Shown here piece by piece: positions 22,178-34,700 of a DNA stretch of 64,000 nt. The translations under genes were made by a program, and so were the position numbers. The DNA lies in the NCBI GenBank assembly GCA_037349105.1, contig JAYJMM010000106.1, positions 1,364,001 through 1,428,000 on the forward strand. Direction: 5' to 3'. Origin of the DNA: Limnomonas spitsbergensis (lineage: Eukaryota > Chlorophyta > Chlorophyceae > Chlamydomonadales). Positions within the stretch are counted from its first letter, which is position 1. Each line of letters begins with the position of its first letter. A model generated the notes under the pieces. It was not told the DNA's origin. It did no database searches and saw only the letters and a program-made list of their open reading frames with translations.

Positions 22178-23715
22178 ACTCAATCCTGCACACTGGGGAT
22201 TTGAGGTGTCGTATAAAGATTCAGCCTCCCCTGCTCTACCATGTTTAGTATTAAGATACCGGAATTTCCGAATTACCCACCCGGGTTTGAAGTAGCTCAA
22301 TAGTTGACCTGTCAAGGTCGCGTGCTTCAGCAGCCACCAAGAATTACATAATCAGTTCGTATGTACAGAGAGCTGATACAGTACGTGCACCCTAACACAC
22401 ACACTTTTGCAAACACACAATTATAATACCTAAAAAAACAGATTTAATCCGGACGCGCCCTAATGAGGCGACGGAAGGATGAATACGCACGGCAGGCGTC
22501 AGAGAGACAAAGGGAGTTCCAAAAGGGTCCAAAGTTTTGTTCAGTGCACTTCCAAATACAGGTCAGCTGCATCACGGCCTGCAGCAGAAGGGTCCAGGCG
22601 CAGCTTGCCCCATGACTGCCAGCCGCAGGCGGGTCAGGGTTTCGATTCCCAGCAGTGCGGGCTGCCCGGCGGCCCATAAAGGGCGGCCAGCTGCACACCA
22701 AAACAGTGTGTCCTGCCAAGTTCAGGCCAGACGCAGTGTAATTTGCGCCGAAACCGAATAGCCAGGCACACAGCCTCATTGGAAGCAAATATGTTGACAG
22801 CCAGCACACCCAAGAAAGGGGATTTAATTTGTTGTTCCTCGTCCCACACCACTCAGTATATACCCTCCAGATTTCCAGATGCCTTGAGATTGGCATCTGG
22901 CATCTGGCCCAGTGACCATTTCCAAACTGCACTGCCTGCACAAATCACAGGCTGTCCAGCCGAGTGTTGCAATCCGAACTGTACTGCCTTCAGAGGTCAT
23001 GGTCGTTGCCGGCAAAATCTTCACCACTCGACCGCGCACTCCTCATCAATATCTGCACGCGGCAAGAAATGACAATTCATTTCCCCCATGAGGCGTTTGT
23101 GTTTCAATTCTCCTAGTCAGCAAGAGCACCGTGCAAGACTAAAGGGGGTTTAGGGTTAAGGGTTAAAGGCTCATAATGACTTTATGAGCCTTTTGTCATA
23201 AAATATCAGTGCAGGTATGGTCCGAAATGGTCCAGTGACACAAGGCTGGTGGCATCCATACCCAAAGGTTGAAAGATCGAACCTGCCACACAATCTTCTC
23301 TCTCCCCCTGTCTAGATCACTGGGTTCCATGTTCCTGCCCCCTCACATAGGGAGGGTGGCATTGCTGCACCATGGTCCTGGCTGTGCATGGTAGTTGGAA
23401 TTGAGCTTACACATTCCCTACTAGCCCCATGCGGCCGAGCGTTCAGCAGGGCCCTGCGGGTAGGCACTGTTCTAAACAGACACAATTGGCACTTGGGCAG
23501 CTGCTGAACACCGGTACTCGGATGCCTCCCATACAAAATATTTAAGACCCTCGCTCACCACCTGCCTCAAACCCTCAACCAAGCTTCTTCTTACCTGAGC
23601 AGGTCTGCTTGCCCTGCTTGCAAATCCAGGCCTCTTGCTCCTCTCATCAAAGCATGTCTGCTGGCTATGTTCGCTGAAGTCCACCCCACCCTCGCTCACC
23701 ACATGCCTTCAACTC
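22178..23715. other. Intergenic / possible 3' region of the CBS-DCC gene
   Basis: 22542-22708 is a family A-like element (starts CAGTGCACTTCCAAATACAG, contains CAGGTCAGCTGCATCACGGC and ends AAAACAGTG). Around 23145-23170 lies a TTTAGGGTTAAGGG telomere-like word. 23570-23680 repeats the last exon edge of the CBS-DCC gene. No independent gene is supported. Confidence 0.55.
23560..23690 (-). repeat. Echoes of the 3' edge of the last CBS-DCC exon
   Basis: Minus-strand AAGCAGGGCAAGCAGACCTG then CTCAGGTAAGA (about 23622-23593) copies the true AAGCAGACATGCTCAGGTGA at about 23750-23725. A shorter copy lies near 23660. Such copies sit beside donors elsewhere in the window, hinting at a further exon downstream. 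Confidence 0.7.
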
Positions 23716-26700
23716 TCAACCGAGCTTCTCCTCACCTGAGCATGTCTGCTTGCCCTGCTTTGCGAGGTCCATTCGCTTCGCCGCAATAATGCCGTCCATG
23801 GCACCTCCTAGGCTCAGCCGGTTAGCGCTGAGAAATTCGTATAACAGGTCAACCAACCTACGTGGGTGGGACACCACTTGGTTATGGCCACGTTCAGGTC
23901 AAGCTTTAGGCCACTTTCGGGTAAGGGTTCAAGGAGGGGTGTGTCACAGCGCTTGGTTCAGGCCCTTTCCGGTTTCAGGTTCAGGCCGGGTTCAGGTTCA
24001 GGGAGGGGTGTGTGACAGACCCACAGCGCTTGGTTCAAGCCACGAACGGGTTAAGGTTCAGGGAGATACATCTTTTTCATTGCTTTTCAAACAGGTCCAC
24101 AAGAAGGCTGTTCCCCACTGGACTGTCAGAATCTATTACCCGTGGAGGCTGTCAGAATCTATTACCCGGAGAGGCTGCCAGAATCTAGTGCCTGGAGAGG
24201 CTGTTCCAGCCACTGTATGTGATTTCAGGGCAGCATCACCGACATACTGTGCCATGCATCAGGCTGTGCCATGCATCAGGTATTCAGGCTGTGTCATGCA
24301 TCAGGCTGTGCCATTAGGCAACCCTTTATCTCGGGTCCCCACAGAGATGCTAAATAGATCCAAGGTATTTTTCTGGTACCGATGCTGCAGATATTTTCCA
24401 GATTATATCTGTCTACACCTCTGGCTGAAATACAGCTCATTTCTAGCGTTGCTCCCACACTCACTTGCTAACGAGCGGCATCTCCATCAGCTGAGTTGCC
24501 CAGCCCAGCCCGACCGTGTCAAAAAGCTGCCGCAGAGCTTCCGTGCCGTACAACACCTGTGAGGTATATTTCAAGATCAAAATTCGAATCTAAACCTATG
24601 GAAAACCGCTGCCACAGATCGTCTGCGGCGTGTCACAACACCTGTGTGACCCAGATCTGGGTTCACGGTTCAGGTGTTTAACCAGTGTGACCCAGATCTC
24701 CATCTTGAGAACAGGAGACTCGTCACGTTATTGGCGCAAGGAGAGAAGTATGATTGCAGACGAATTAATCGACTGATCAGCAGCCAGAACATGATGCGCT
24801 CATACAGCACTACAGTGGGCTCGTCTCGTTCTGGGCAAAATTTTCTGTTTTGTTTGGCTGTGAAGCAAAGATTTCAAAACTTTCCTTCGGCAACATTCGG
24901 CAGCAGGGCCATGGAATGAACCAGCGTGCAATAGACTTGGTAAGCTAGAGAAGGGATCGGGCGGCTACGTCTTTCGGTTGGGCTGACCTTTGCCGATTGT
25001 CCGATCTTTGTCATGCGATCATGCACAGGGAGCGGCCTGCCATGCGAATATGCGATCGTGTACAGGGAGCGTCATGCCATGCGATCATGCACAGGGAGCG
25101 TCATGCCATGCGATCATGCACAGGGAGCGTGAGAGCGTCATGCCATGCAATCATGCACAGGGAGCATGATGCCGTGCGATCGTGTACAGGGAGCATGATG
25201 CCGTGCGATCGTGTACAGGGAGCATGATGCCGTATTTTGTACTAGGTTGTAACATGGCCTGATCTACTCCTGTTCCCGTACTAAACTGTTTCCTGTACTG
25301 CCCTTCTGTACCACACCCCTGACCTCCTGAATTGCCATCCCACTCACCGTCCCGTCCTGCTGGATAGCGTGGATATTCTCCATGGCGGTCTCATACGTGA
25401 TGCCCATATTGCTCTTTGGCTTGTAGGCCGGGTCAGAGATGTCGACGAACTTGATCAAATTCCGCCCATTGTCTTGGCGGCCGAGAACCTGTTTTGGGGG
25501 TCAGCCACCACTGTTGAGGCTGAGGCACATGGCGCAGTCGTCGTCTAACAGACATTGATCCTCCACTTCACCTATTACATGGTTTAAATGTTTGTAACTT
25601 GAATCACAGAGGCACTACCCACCGTCTTAAGGCGAAGGCACATGGCGCAGTCGTCGTCTAACAGACACTGATCCTCCACTTCACCTATTACATGGTTTAA
25701 ATGTTTGTAACTTGAATCACAGAGGCACTACCCACCGTCTTAAGGCGAAGGCACATGGGGCAATCTCAGTTTTATAGACATTGATCCTCCCCTTGACCTA
25801 GTAGATGGACAAAGTGCTTTAATCACCTTAGATCACAGAGGCACTACCTACCGTCTTAAGGCTGAGGCACATGGCGCAATCTCAGTTTAGAGACATTGAT
25901 CCTCCCCCCTTAGTGTTGTATACAATTAAAGTATTGACTTATAATAAGTCACAATGCACTACCCACCGTTTTGAGGCTGAGGCACATGGGGCAATCGCCG
26001 TCATACAAGTACTTGATCTTCCACGTCACGGTCTTCCGGAGCTTGCGGATCACAGGGGCCATTTTGGCCTTATGGCTTAGAGGCGCGTCAAGGGACGTGG
26101 CCGTCGAAACAATCGGTTGCGAGGTGAATGTCAAGGCGGCCTACAAGTTCAGGGTTCAGGGTTTCAGAAAAGTAAGTGGACGCAATCGGTTGCGGAGTGA
26201 AAGTCAGGACGTCCTACAGGCAGTTCAGGGTTCAGGGTTAAGGATGCAGGGTCGAGAAGTCCGGGAAAATAGGTGGACATCATCGGTTGCGAGGTGAATG
26301 TCAGGGCGGCTTACCTGCAGGTAAGGGCTTAGGCCATCGGGTTTTAGGATGCCGGATTTCGGGATGTTTAGAATGGAAGGTAAGGGAACCATCATTATGG
26401 GTCGGCATGAGGCTGGCTGTGCAAAGTGTGCCCTTGCATGCAATCTGCTTGGCAGGGGGCACGGATGCTGCAGAGGCTGTCTAAGTGTCCACACCCTCTA
26501 GTCTGCCTCCAGTGCTTATTTTTTCGTGATTCAGCTACCTGTCAGCTACGCTGTGGGCCTCCAGCCTGAGGCCCCCGTTGTGCCAAGCCATGCTGCTTTG
26601 GCCACCAGTCGTAGGCCGGCCCAAGTTTGGTCCCAATCGGGCCTTTTCGGCCGTGGGGCGGCCTGCCCAGGATGGATTAGCCGAAAAAAGAAAAAAGGTC

Positions 26701-28828
26701 TGCCTCCTTTTTCAACCACATTTCCCCACAACCTGTTCCAACCCCTGCATCGATTTAGACCCCCCCCATTATCACCTTTTCTTCCTTCTGCGTAAAGATT
26801 TAAGTTTTAGACCCCCCCCCCCCAATAATCACCTTTTCTTTCTGCATGAAGAGATTGTATGCCTCCATAAACAGCGGTCGATAAATGTCTGATCTCGACA
26901 CAATGCTGCAAGGATGCACGAGAGTGATCGAATTATTTTATATTTATCTGGATGCAGAAGAGAGATTGGGGTGCATGAGAAGGATTGGGAATGCAGACAG
27001 GGTCTTTTCTAGTGCGTATGAGTGATTGGGTTGCGGAAGAGTGATTGGGATGCGTAAGAGTGATGGGGGTGCAGAGGAGTGCTAGGGATGCAGACAGGGT
27101 GTTTTGGGAGCATAAGAGTGATTAAAATGCGAGCGAGTTCCTGGAATGCATGAGTGATTGGGACGCAGAGGAGTGATTGGGTTCCTCGAGAGTGCTTGGG
27201 GTGCATTTTAGTGCATGAGGCCTCAAGCCTGTACCGAGATGAAGAGTAGCCCAACAATTGCCCAGCCGCTAAACACAACTGCCTGCAGACAAGAAACCCT
27301 AACCCCCCACGCACCCAACGGGGAAGCCATCGTCGTCCACTACGGGGAAGCGCCGGATCTTTGACTTAAGCATTAGGTCTGCGGCCTCTTGGACGCTCGT
27401 GTTGAGGTTCACCGTAATCGCCGGTGATCGCATGTGCATCGCCACAGTGTCCTGCATAGATCCCTGGGCCTGCCTCACGCGGATGACGTCCTGCATGGCG
27501 GCGGGACGTACAGCGAGGCGGTCAGCGGTACAGCGAGAGATGCGGGACAACGGGCGGTACATTCATGTACTGCTGTCAACACTGTAACTTACAGGTAACT
27601 GTGATGAAAACCGATATACCAGAGCACCTGAAACTGCTTATAATTCTTGCTCTTTGAACGCCCCATCAGGAACATGGTAGGATTGGTGGCACAGTACCTC
27701 ATAATGTGGCAGCAGACAATTTGCTGGATCTACCACCACGAAAGCATGATATGGCGCAGGTGAAGCTGAATTGTGCAACCACGATCAGCAAGGGTTGGGA
27801 GAGGCTGAGGGTTTTGTTTTCCTTCTTTAGGACATTGAACAGGTCAGCAGAGACCAACACCAAGGAATTGAGCCAAAACTCAAAACTGTGCTGGTCAATT
27901 CGGTCCATTACTGGTTACAGCAGCTAAATTAGCTCAAAACACGACAGCGGCTGAAATTCAGCTACGGAACTCAGCTACCGTTAGGACTGTAAATACGGTC
28001 CATTCAGTAAACAGCACAGCGTTGTTTGCTTCCCGTCAGCCCCATTGTGGTTTGATTTCATGCGCGCTGGAGTGAGCCCAGTCGTGTGGATCCCTCATAC
28101 CTTGCGGCTGATGACACCAGTGACCCTGCCATCTGCGCCAATGACTGGCACTCCGGTGACCTTGTTCAGAATGGGTATGATGTCGTCCAGAGTCATTGCG
28201 GGCTCTGCGGTGAGCACCTTCCCCTTGGTGTTGCGCATGATGCCGATGATGTTGCCATGCGGGCACTGCAGGTACAGCGTAGAAAAAACGGTTATGTTCA
28301 GAAAGCAGTAGTCCATGTTCCTTCAGGGTCATTGAGGGCTTAAGTGTGAGTATCTTTCTGCTTCGTTTCGCGAAGTCCCTAAGATGCTTCCATGCACTGG
28401 AAGCAAACCAGGACAGCCATGCAGTAATCTTGAGGCAGCCATGCAGTAACCTAGGGGCAGCCAGCGGGATGCTGCTGCGCTCGAACGTCATGTGCCAGGC
28501 ATGCAAAGTGGGGCAAACAGCCTCTTACACTTTTAGTGTCGAAAAGGAGCATGTCGTCATACGTGCCGTCAACGCTCATCTCGTTAATAGACTGAATGAG
28601 AGTGTCCTTCTCGGCCACGCACACTTCGTCTCCGTCGGCGCAGTCTGACATGGGAAACAACTCATCCCGTTCTGCTGGGGCTTCCAAGGTGCTCGCCCTG
28701 TCAGCGACGCAATTCCGAAACGATCCTCTTTGAGGGAGCACCGCGGTAGTGGGCCGTCGAGGTGCAACAAATAAGCTTGACTGAGCGGTCCTCTGCATGC
28801 CAAGCACTTGCGAATGCATGTTGAACAA
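23716..28828 (-). CDS. Predicted plastid CBS-pair / membrane helix / DCC (DUF393) protein
   Basis: Eight exons on the minus strand: 28828-28529, 28265-28101, 27490-27311, 27282-27235, 26140-25967, 25488-25348, 24556-24465 and 23857-23716. They join in phase to 413 residues. Residues 1-45 are Arg/Ser/Ala-rich, as in a plastid transit peptide. CBS1 spans about 105-160 (KVLTAEPAMTLDDIIPILNK, GRVTGVISRKD). CBS2 spans about 170-215 (SPAITVNLNTSVQEAADLML, RRFPVVDDDGFPVG). A hydrophobic helix, about 213-237, contains VVFSGWAIVGLLFIS. The DCC domain runs from about 274, with YDGDCPMC (Cys281, Cys284) and later YGTEALRQLFDTVGLGW. CBS pairs bind adenine nucleotides; DCC proteins are thioredoxin-like, so redox sensing or signalling is plausible. 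The fourth exon is the weak point (28-nt intron before it). The stop at 23716 is one option: the junction TCAG|GTGAGG may instead be a donor. Confidence 0.88.
25011..25234. repeat. 29-bp tandem repeat, ~7 copies
   Basis: Units around CATGCGATCATGCACAGGGA plus GCGTCATGC, with the last units changed to GATCGTGTACAGGGAGCATG. They lie in the intron between DCC exons 25488-25348 and 24556-24465. Confidence 0.9.
25515..25966 (-). repeat. Four tandem echoes of the DCC active-site exon end
   Basis: Copies of the edge coding DCPMCLSLKT plus its donor lie at about 25523, 25636, 25749 and 25865, downstream of the true edge (matching position 25980). The period is 113-116 bp. Minus-strand readings include DDDCAMCLSLN. 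Shared filler contains CACAGAGGCACTACC. Confidence 0.93.
26170..26330 (-). repeat. Two echoes of the 5' edge of the DCC exon
   Basis: The true exon start at 26140 codes AALTFTSQPIV. Copies near 26210-26180 (DFHSATDCV-type) and 26310-26280 keep CATTCACCTCGCAACCGAT after an acceptor-like AG. Spacing is about 70-110 bp. Confidence 0.85.
26510..26698 (+). mobile_element. hAT-type MITE, family A, TSD TCTGCCTC
   Basis: Starts CAGTGCTTATTTTTTCGTG and ends GAAAAAAGAAAAAAGG. Eight bases TCTGCCTC flank it on both sides (26502-26509 and 26699-26706). The body holds GATTCAGCTACCTGTCAGC and CCCAAGTTTGGTCCCAATCG. It is 189 bp with no coding capacity, in a CBS-DCC intron. Confidence 0.88.
26900..27215. repeat. 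Degenerate ~20-bp tandem array
   Basis: Repeated GAGTGATTGGGATGCGTAAG-like words with many substitutions, in the intron between exon 27282-27235 and exon 26140-25967. It has no gene content. Confidence 0.75.
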
Positions 28829-30840
28829 GGGTGGGTGGATAGTAGGATTAGTAGTTGAAGCTGTCTACTGACTGTGGCCTACTATAAATTTCCAAGGTGC
28901 TATTGAGTTTAGGTGTCTAATGCTGTGATGAATTTTCTCTGTTAAACAATTCCAGCCGCTAGCCCCCGCCCCACCAAATGCCCGTTGGGTGGTGGAGAAC
29001 AAACCCTTGCCGTACCCAAAGGGCGCCCGTGCCGTATTATGTGCATTGAAATCGAGATTCGAGATACGCCGGAGCCTGAAACGGGTAACTTGGACCTTAC
29101 AGATTCATACAGCGTCTTGCTGAAAGTAAGACCCTTGCTGTCCAGCTGAAAAATAAACGGACTTTGTTGCGTGAAGATTTCGACTGAGAAGCACGGCTTT
29201 TGGAAGCACACGAAGTGCCGGCTTGTCTGCCGTTCAGCACGTGCACTGACACCTGTAACCAGATGTCAACCTCTAGCCCCTTTCCACATTTCCGCCCTTG
29301 CTGTTTGTGCCCTTCGCACGTTTCTTATTTTGGCGCCCTGGTTTTGTGACCTGACACTCCTGTCCATCCCCTGGCTGCTCGCACTTCCTCCATCTGCTCG
29401 TACCCTGCACAATGCACATACACCCTGGCCCCCAGGTCCATGCTCATGCCCATGCTCATGCCCATGTCGATATCGCTGCAGATGCCGATGTATTTGTCAA
29501 AGTGAGATTTCGATTTTTGCTATAAAGCAATACCGGTAATCAAAATATGCTGTGCAGCATGTAGGGGCATATTAGGGTCATAGATAATAAGATAAACGTC
29601 AAACATCCCAATGCACAACTTATCGTTCTGAACGTCCCCCACCCCCAAGGAACTCCTGGACTCCCCCACTCTCTCTCGGGGCCTACTCAAGCATGAAAGT
29701 TGTCTTCTTTGCATAGTTCAGTATTGGGAGAGACCTAGGTGCTTCGCATGGCCTACAGTTGCAATGATTGAACCGTATATTTATAACCGTGATAACCTCG
29801 GTTGAAACAACCGCACAAATCCTTTGCCTTCACACCGTTTAACGTAAGATGCGCGGAATAATTCGCGGATTATTATGTATTTATCATTTAAGGGCCGCAC
29901 AGCTAAAGTTAATTACAGGTACTAAAATATGGAATTTCGCCTGTGAGTACCGATGCCGGTCGAATTTCCCGCACTTTCCCACAACAATACAGGTATTCTG
30001 ACGTAGAAATGGTGCCCTGTGCATTCCCATCTTTCCTGCAGCTGGTACGCTGACACCCGCTAGCGAAGTTCCAGGTTACGTTGCAGAGGCTTCGCAGATG
30101 AACATTTAACTTTTCACGGCCCCTGCGGCTTCATGAAAACTACTTTTGGGCCCTGCGGTAAAAAAATATGCCGTAATTAATTTGGCCTCATGCGGAGGTA
30201 AAGAACGTCTACGGCACATAACAATTTACGTAAAAATTGTACCATACCGATACCGATCGGGCAGGCACAATGAATGTCACGGCTATGAGCTGCGCTGACT
30301 GAATTACTGCGCACGCACCACACGATAAAGTTTCAAGACAGACACCTACCACTCCCCCCCAGTCCGAAATAAGGAACACAGGAAACACTTATACACGACT
30401 GTAAAAAGGGTGAATAACTCGGTGAGAAAATTCTAAAAGAAAGTTGGACCCTGCTTAGTTGCCCCTCACCTTCTGTGAGGGGCAGGGCGGTATTCACCCC
30501 TCGCACAAAATTAGGGTCCCCGCGAATTTAATTTGGGTCCCTGACCGATAAGTGGCCCAAAACTAGCCCCAATAATTAAATTTGGGTTCCAGAGGAACGA
30601 AATTTACGTACGGTAGTTCAAATAACTAACTGCTAAGAGCTTATCAGCTGAATGGCATCATTTCTATCCGAACACCAGCTGACGTGAACACCAAGATCCA
30701 AATCTTGCTGTACGGTATGTAGGATGCATCATCCATTCCCTTGAATCTCCATCTTGACTTAAGTAATGACATGATAACAACACGGCGGCCTTGAGTCCTC
30801 AACTGCTCTAACCACATCCCTCTAGCAGAAGGCTCTGGCA
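28829..30840. other. Intergenic, nothing recognised
   Basis: Upstream of the CBS-DCC gene. Only short unsupported ORFs are seen. 29430-29490 has a CATGCTCATGCCCATG-type short repeat. 30100-30600 is moderately AT-rich. The promoter of the CBS-DCC gene should lie in the first few hundred bases, but no element could be named. Confidence 0.5.
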
Positions 30841-30957
30841 CAATATAAGGCAATGACATTACACCTCTGGGCCCTGCTGAAAAACGTAGCTACAGGCTCT
30901 TGCACAAAATAAACAGGTACCAAACAGCAAGCCACATGGCGGGCAAAGCGCACAGGT

Positions 30958-31017
30958 CAATGACGTTACACCTCTGGGCCCTGCTCAAGAAGGCTCGGCC
31001 GTGTGGGCGCCTAATTG
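30958..31017. mobile_element. 60-bp ends-only element related to the decayed hAT
   Basis: CAATGACGTTACACCTCTGG at one end and GGCTCGGCCGTGTGGGCGCC then TAATTG at the other. These are the two termini of the 21257-22177 element joined with almost nothing between. Related pieces occur at 20042-20093, 42291-42354 and half at 30848-30885. Confidence 0.7.
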
Positions 31018-31025
31018 TAGTGCTA

Positions 31026-31324
31026 CCTGAAGAGGATAGGTGCGTCCAAGGTGATGCCATTGAGGGGGGTGACACATGAGGGGGATGGTAGAGGACCTGA
31101 GGAGGTTAGGTGTTTCTTCTAGGGTGATGCCATGAAGGGGGGCGACACATGAGAGGGATGGTACAGGGCGAGACAACCTGAAGAGGATGGGTGCGTCGAA
31201 GGTGATGCCATTGAGGGGGGTGACACATGAGGGGGATGGTGGAGGGCGAGACAGCCTGAGGAGGATAGGTGTTTCTAGGGTGATGCCATGGTGGGGGGCG
31301 ACACATGAGAGTCACATAGATGAC
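31026..31324. repeat. ~70-80-bp tandem repeat, four copies in two alternating types
   Basis: Units begin CCTGA-A/G-GAGGAT and contain GGTGATGCCAT and GACACATGAG. Units 1 and 3 share GTGCGTC and ATTGAGGGGGGTGACAC. Units 2 and 4 share GTGTTTC and GGGGGGCGACAC. A dimer was therefore duplicated. Minus ORFs here are artefacts. Confidence 0.85.
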
Positions 31325-31754
31325 CTGGAGAAAGGAGGGGGCCGACAGGCCTACCCACCAGTGGCCCAAAGTAACTAGCGCGGTGGTACCACATCTGCCA
31401 TATTGCCCATTATCAGTGTGCACTCTAGTTACGAGGTCTATGCGTTCATACGGAGGATGGAGAAACCAGTTTTCAAATCATGCCAGGCATACGCCTGTAC
31501 AATTTCTTGCACGCAACAGACCATTCATAAAGTACAGCACGCCGCAGAAAGCGCTTCCATTCAGCAGGTTCAACATTCTCTAATATCAGAGAAGCAGGGA
31601 ATTTCAGGTATTGCATGACACCATCATTATGCCATACCGGTACATCAACATGGTTGGTACCGTACCTTCTTCAGCAAGTTCTGCAGCTTCTGTTTGAGCT
31701 GCATGAAATATCCTGTCAGCCCCTACCGCAAACAAATTTACCAAATGCTGAGCA

Positions 31755-34700
31755 GGATCCCTCTATCCTCTAGCTAGCATGGATCCCTCTATCCTCTAGC
31801 TAGCATGGATCCCTCTATCCTCTAGCTAGCATGGATCCCTCTATCCTCTAGCTAGCATGGATCCCTTTATCATCTAGCTAGCATGGATCCCTCTATCCTT
31901 TAGCTAGCATGGATCCCTCTATCCTCTAGCTAGCATGGATCCCTCTATCCTCTAGCTAGCATGGATCCCTCTATCCTCTAGCTAGCATGGATCCCTTTAT
32001 CCTCTAGCTAGCATGGATCCCTTTATCCTCTAGCTAGCATGGATCCCTTTATCCTCTAGCTAGCATGGATCCCTTTATCCTCTAGCTAGCATGGATCCCT
32101 CTATCCTCTAGCTCGCATGGATCCCTCTATCCTCTAGCTAGCATGGATCCCTCTATCCTCTAGCTAGCATGGATCCCTTTATCCTCTAGCTAGCATGGAT
32201 CCCTCTATCCTTTAGCTAGCATGGATCCCTCTATCCTCTAGCTAGCATGGATCCCTCTATCCTCTAGCTAGCATGGATCCCTTTATCATCTAGCTAGCAT
32301 GGATCCCTCTATCCTTTAGCTCGCATGGATCCCTCTATCCTCTAGCTAGCATGGATCCCTCTATCCTCTAGCTAGCATGGATCCCTCTATCCTCTAGCTA
32401 GCATGGATCCCTTTATCCTCTAGCTAGCATGGATCCCTTTATCCTCTAGCTAGCATGGATCCCTTTATCCTCTAGCTAGCATGGATCCCTTTATCCTCTA
32501 GCTAGCATGGACCCCTCTATCCTCTAGCTCGCATGGATCCCTCTATCCTCTAGCTAGCATGGATCCCTCTATCCTCTAGCTAGCATGGATCCCTTTATCC
32601 TCTAGCTAGCATGGATCCCTTTATCCTCTAGCTAGCATGGATCCCTCTATCCTCTAGCTCGCATGGATCCCTCTATCCTCTAGCTAGCATGGTTCCCTTT
32701 ATCCTCTAGCTAGCATGGATCCCTTTATCCTCTAGCTAGCATGGATCTCTCTATCCTCTAGCTAGCATGGATCCCTTTCTCCTCTAGCTAGCATGGATCC
32801 CTCTATCCTCTAGCTAGCATGGATCCCTCTATCCTCTAGCTAGCATGGATCCCTCTATCCTCTAGCTAGCATGGATCCCTTTATCCTCTAGCTAGCATGG
32901 ATCCCTGTATCCTCTAGCTAGCATGGATCCCTTTATCCTCTAGCTAGCATGGATCCCTTTATCCTCTAGCTCGCATGGATCCCTCTATCCTCTAGCTCGC
33001 ATGGATCCCTCTATCCTCTAGCTAGCATGGATCCCTCTATCCTCTAGCTAGCATGGATCCCTCTATCCTCTAGCTAGCAAGGATCCCTCTATCCTCTAGC
33101 TAGCATGGATCCCTCTATCCTCTAGCTAGCATGGATCCCTTTATCCTCTAGCTAGCATAAATCCCTCTATCCTCTAGCTAGCATGGATCCCTCTATCCTC
33201 TAGCTAGCTTGGATCCCTCTATCCTCTAGCTAGCATGGATCCCTCTATCCTCTAGCTAGCATGGATCCCTTTATCCTCTAGCTAGCATGGACCCCTCTAT
33301 CCTCTAGCTAGCATGGATCCCTCTATCCTCTAGCTAGCATGGATCCCTTTATCCTCTAGCTAGCATGGATCCCTTTATCCTCTAGCTAGCATGGATCCCT
33401 TTATCCTCTAGCTAGCATGGATCTCTCTATCCTCTAGCTAGCATGGATCCCTCTATCCTCTAGCTAGCATGGATCCCTCTATCCTCTAGCTAGCATGGAT
33501 CCCTCTATCCTCTAGCTAGCATGGATCCCTCTATCCTCTAGCTAGCATGGATCCCTGTATCCTCTAGCTAGCATGGATCCCTTTATCCTCTAGCTAGCAT
33601 GGATCCCTCTATCCTCTAGCTAGCATGGATCCCTCTATCCTCTAGCTCGCATGGATCCCTCTATCCTCTAGCTAGCATGGATCCCTCTATCCTCTAGCTA
33701 GCATGGATCCCTCTATCCTCTAGCTAGCAAGGATCCCTCTATCCTCTAGCTAGCATGGATCCCTCTATCCTCTAGCTAGCATGGATCCCTTTATCCTCTA
33801 GCTAGCATAAATCCCTCTATCCTCTAGCTAGCATGGATCCCTCTATCCTCTAGCTAGCTTGGATCCCTCTATCCTCTAGCTAGCATGGATCCCTCTATCC
33901 TCTAGCTAGCATGGATCCCTTTATCCTCTAGCTAGCATGGACCCCTCTATCCTCTAGCTAGCATGGATCCCTCTATCCTCTAGCTAGCATGGATCCCTTT
34001 ATCCTCTAGCTAGCATGGATCCCTTTATCCTCTAGCTAGCATGGATCCCTTTATCCTCTAGCTAGCATGGATCCCTCTATCCTCTAGCTAGCATGGATCC
34101 CTTTATCCTCTAGCTAGCATGGATCCCTCTATCCTCTAGCTCGCATGGATCCCTTTATCCTCTAGCTAGCATGGATCCCTCTATCCTCTAGCTCGCATGG
34201 ATCCCTCTATCCTCTAGCTAGCATGGATCCCTCTATCCTCTAGCTAGCATGGATCCCTTTATCCTCTAGCTGGCATGGATCCCTTTATCCTCTAGCTAGC
34301 ATGGATCCCTCTATCCTCTAGCTAGCATGGATCCCTTTATCCTCTAGCTAGCATGGATCCCTTTATCCTCTAGCTAGCATGGATCCCTTTATCCTCTAGC
34401 TAGCTTGGATCCCTCTATCCTCTAGCTAGCATGGATCCCTCTATCCTCTAGCTAGCATGGATCCCTTTATCCTCTAGCTAGCATGGATCCCTCTATCCTC
34501 TAGCTCGCATGGATCCCTTTATCCTCTAGCTAGCTTAGATCCCTCTATCCTCTAGCTAGCATGGATCCCTCTATCCTCTAGCTAGCATGGATCTCTTTAT
34601 CCTCTAGCTAGCATGGATCCCTCTATCCTCTAGCTAGCATGGATCCCTTTATCCTCTAGCTAGCATGGATCCCTCTATCCTCTAGCTAGCATGGATCCCT

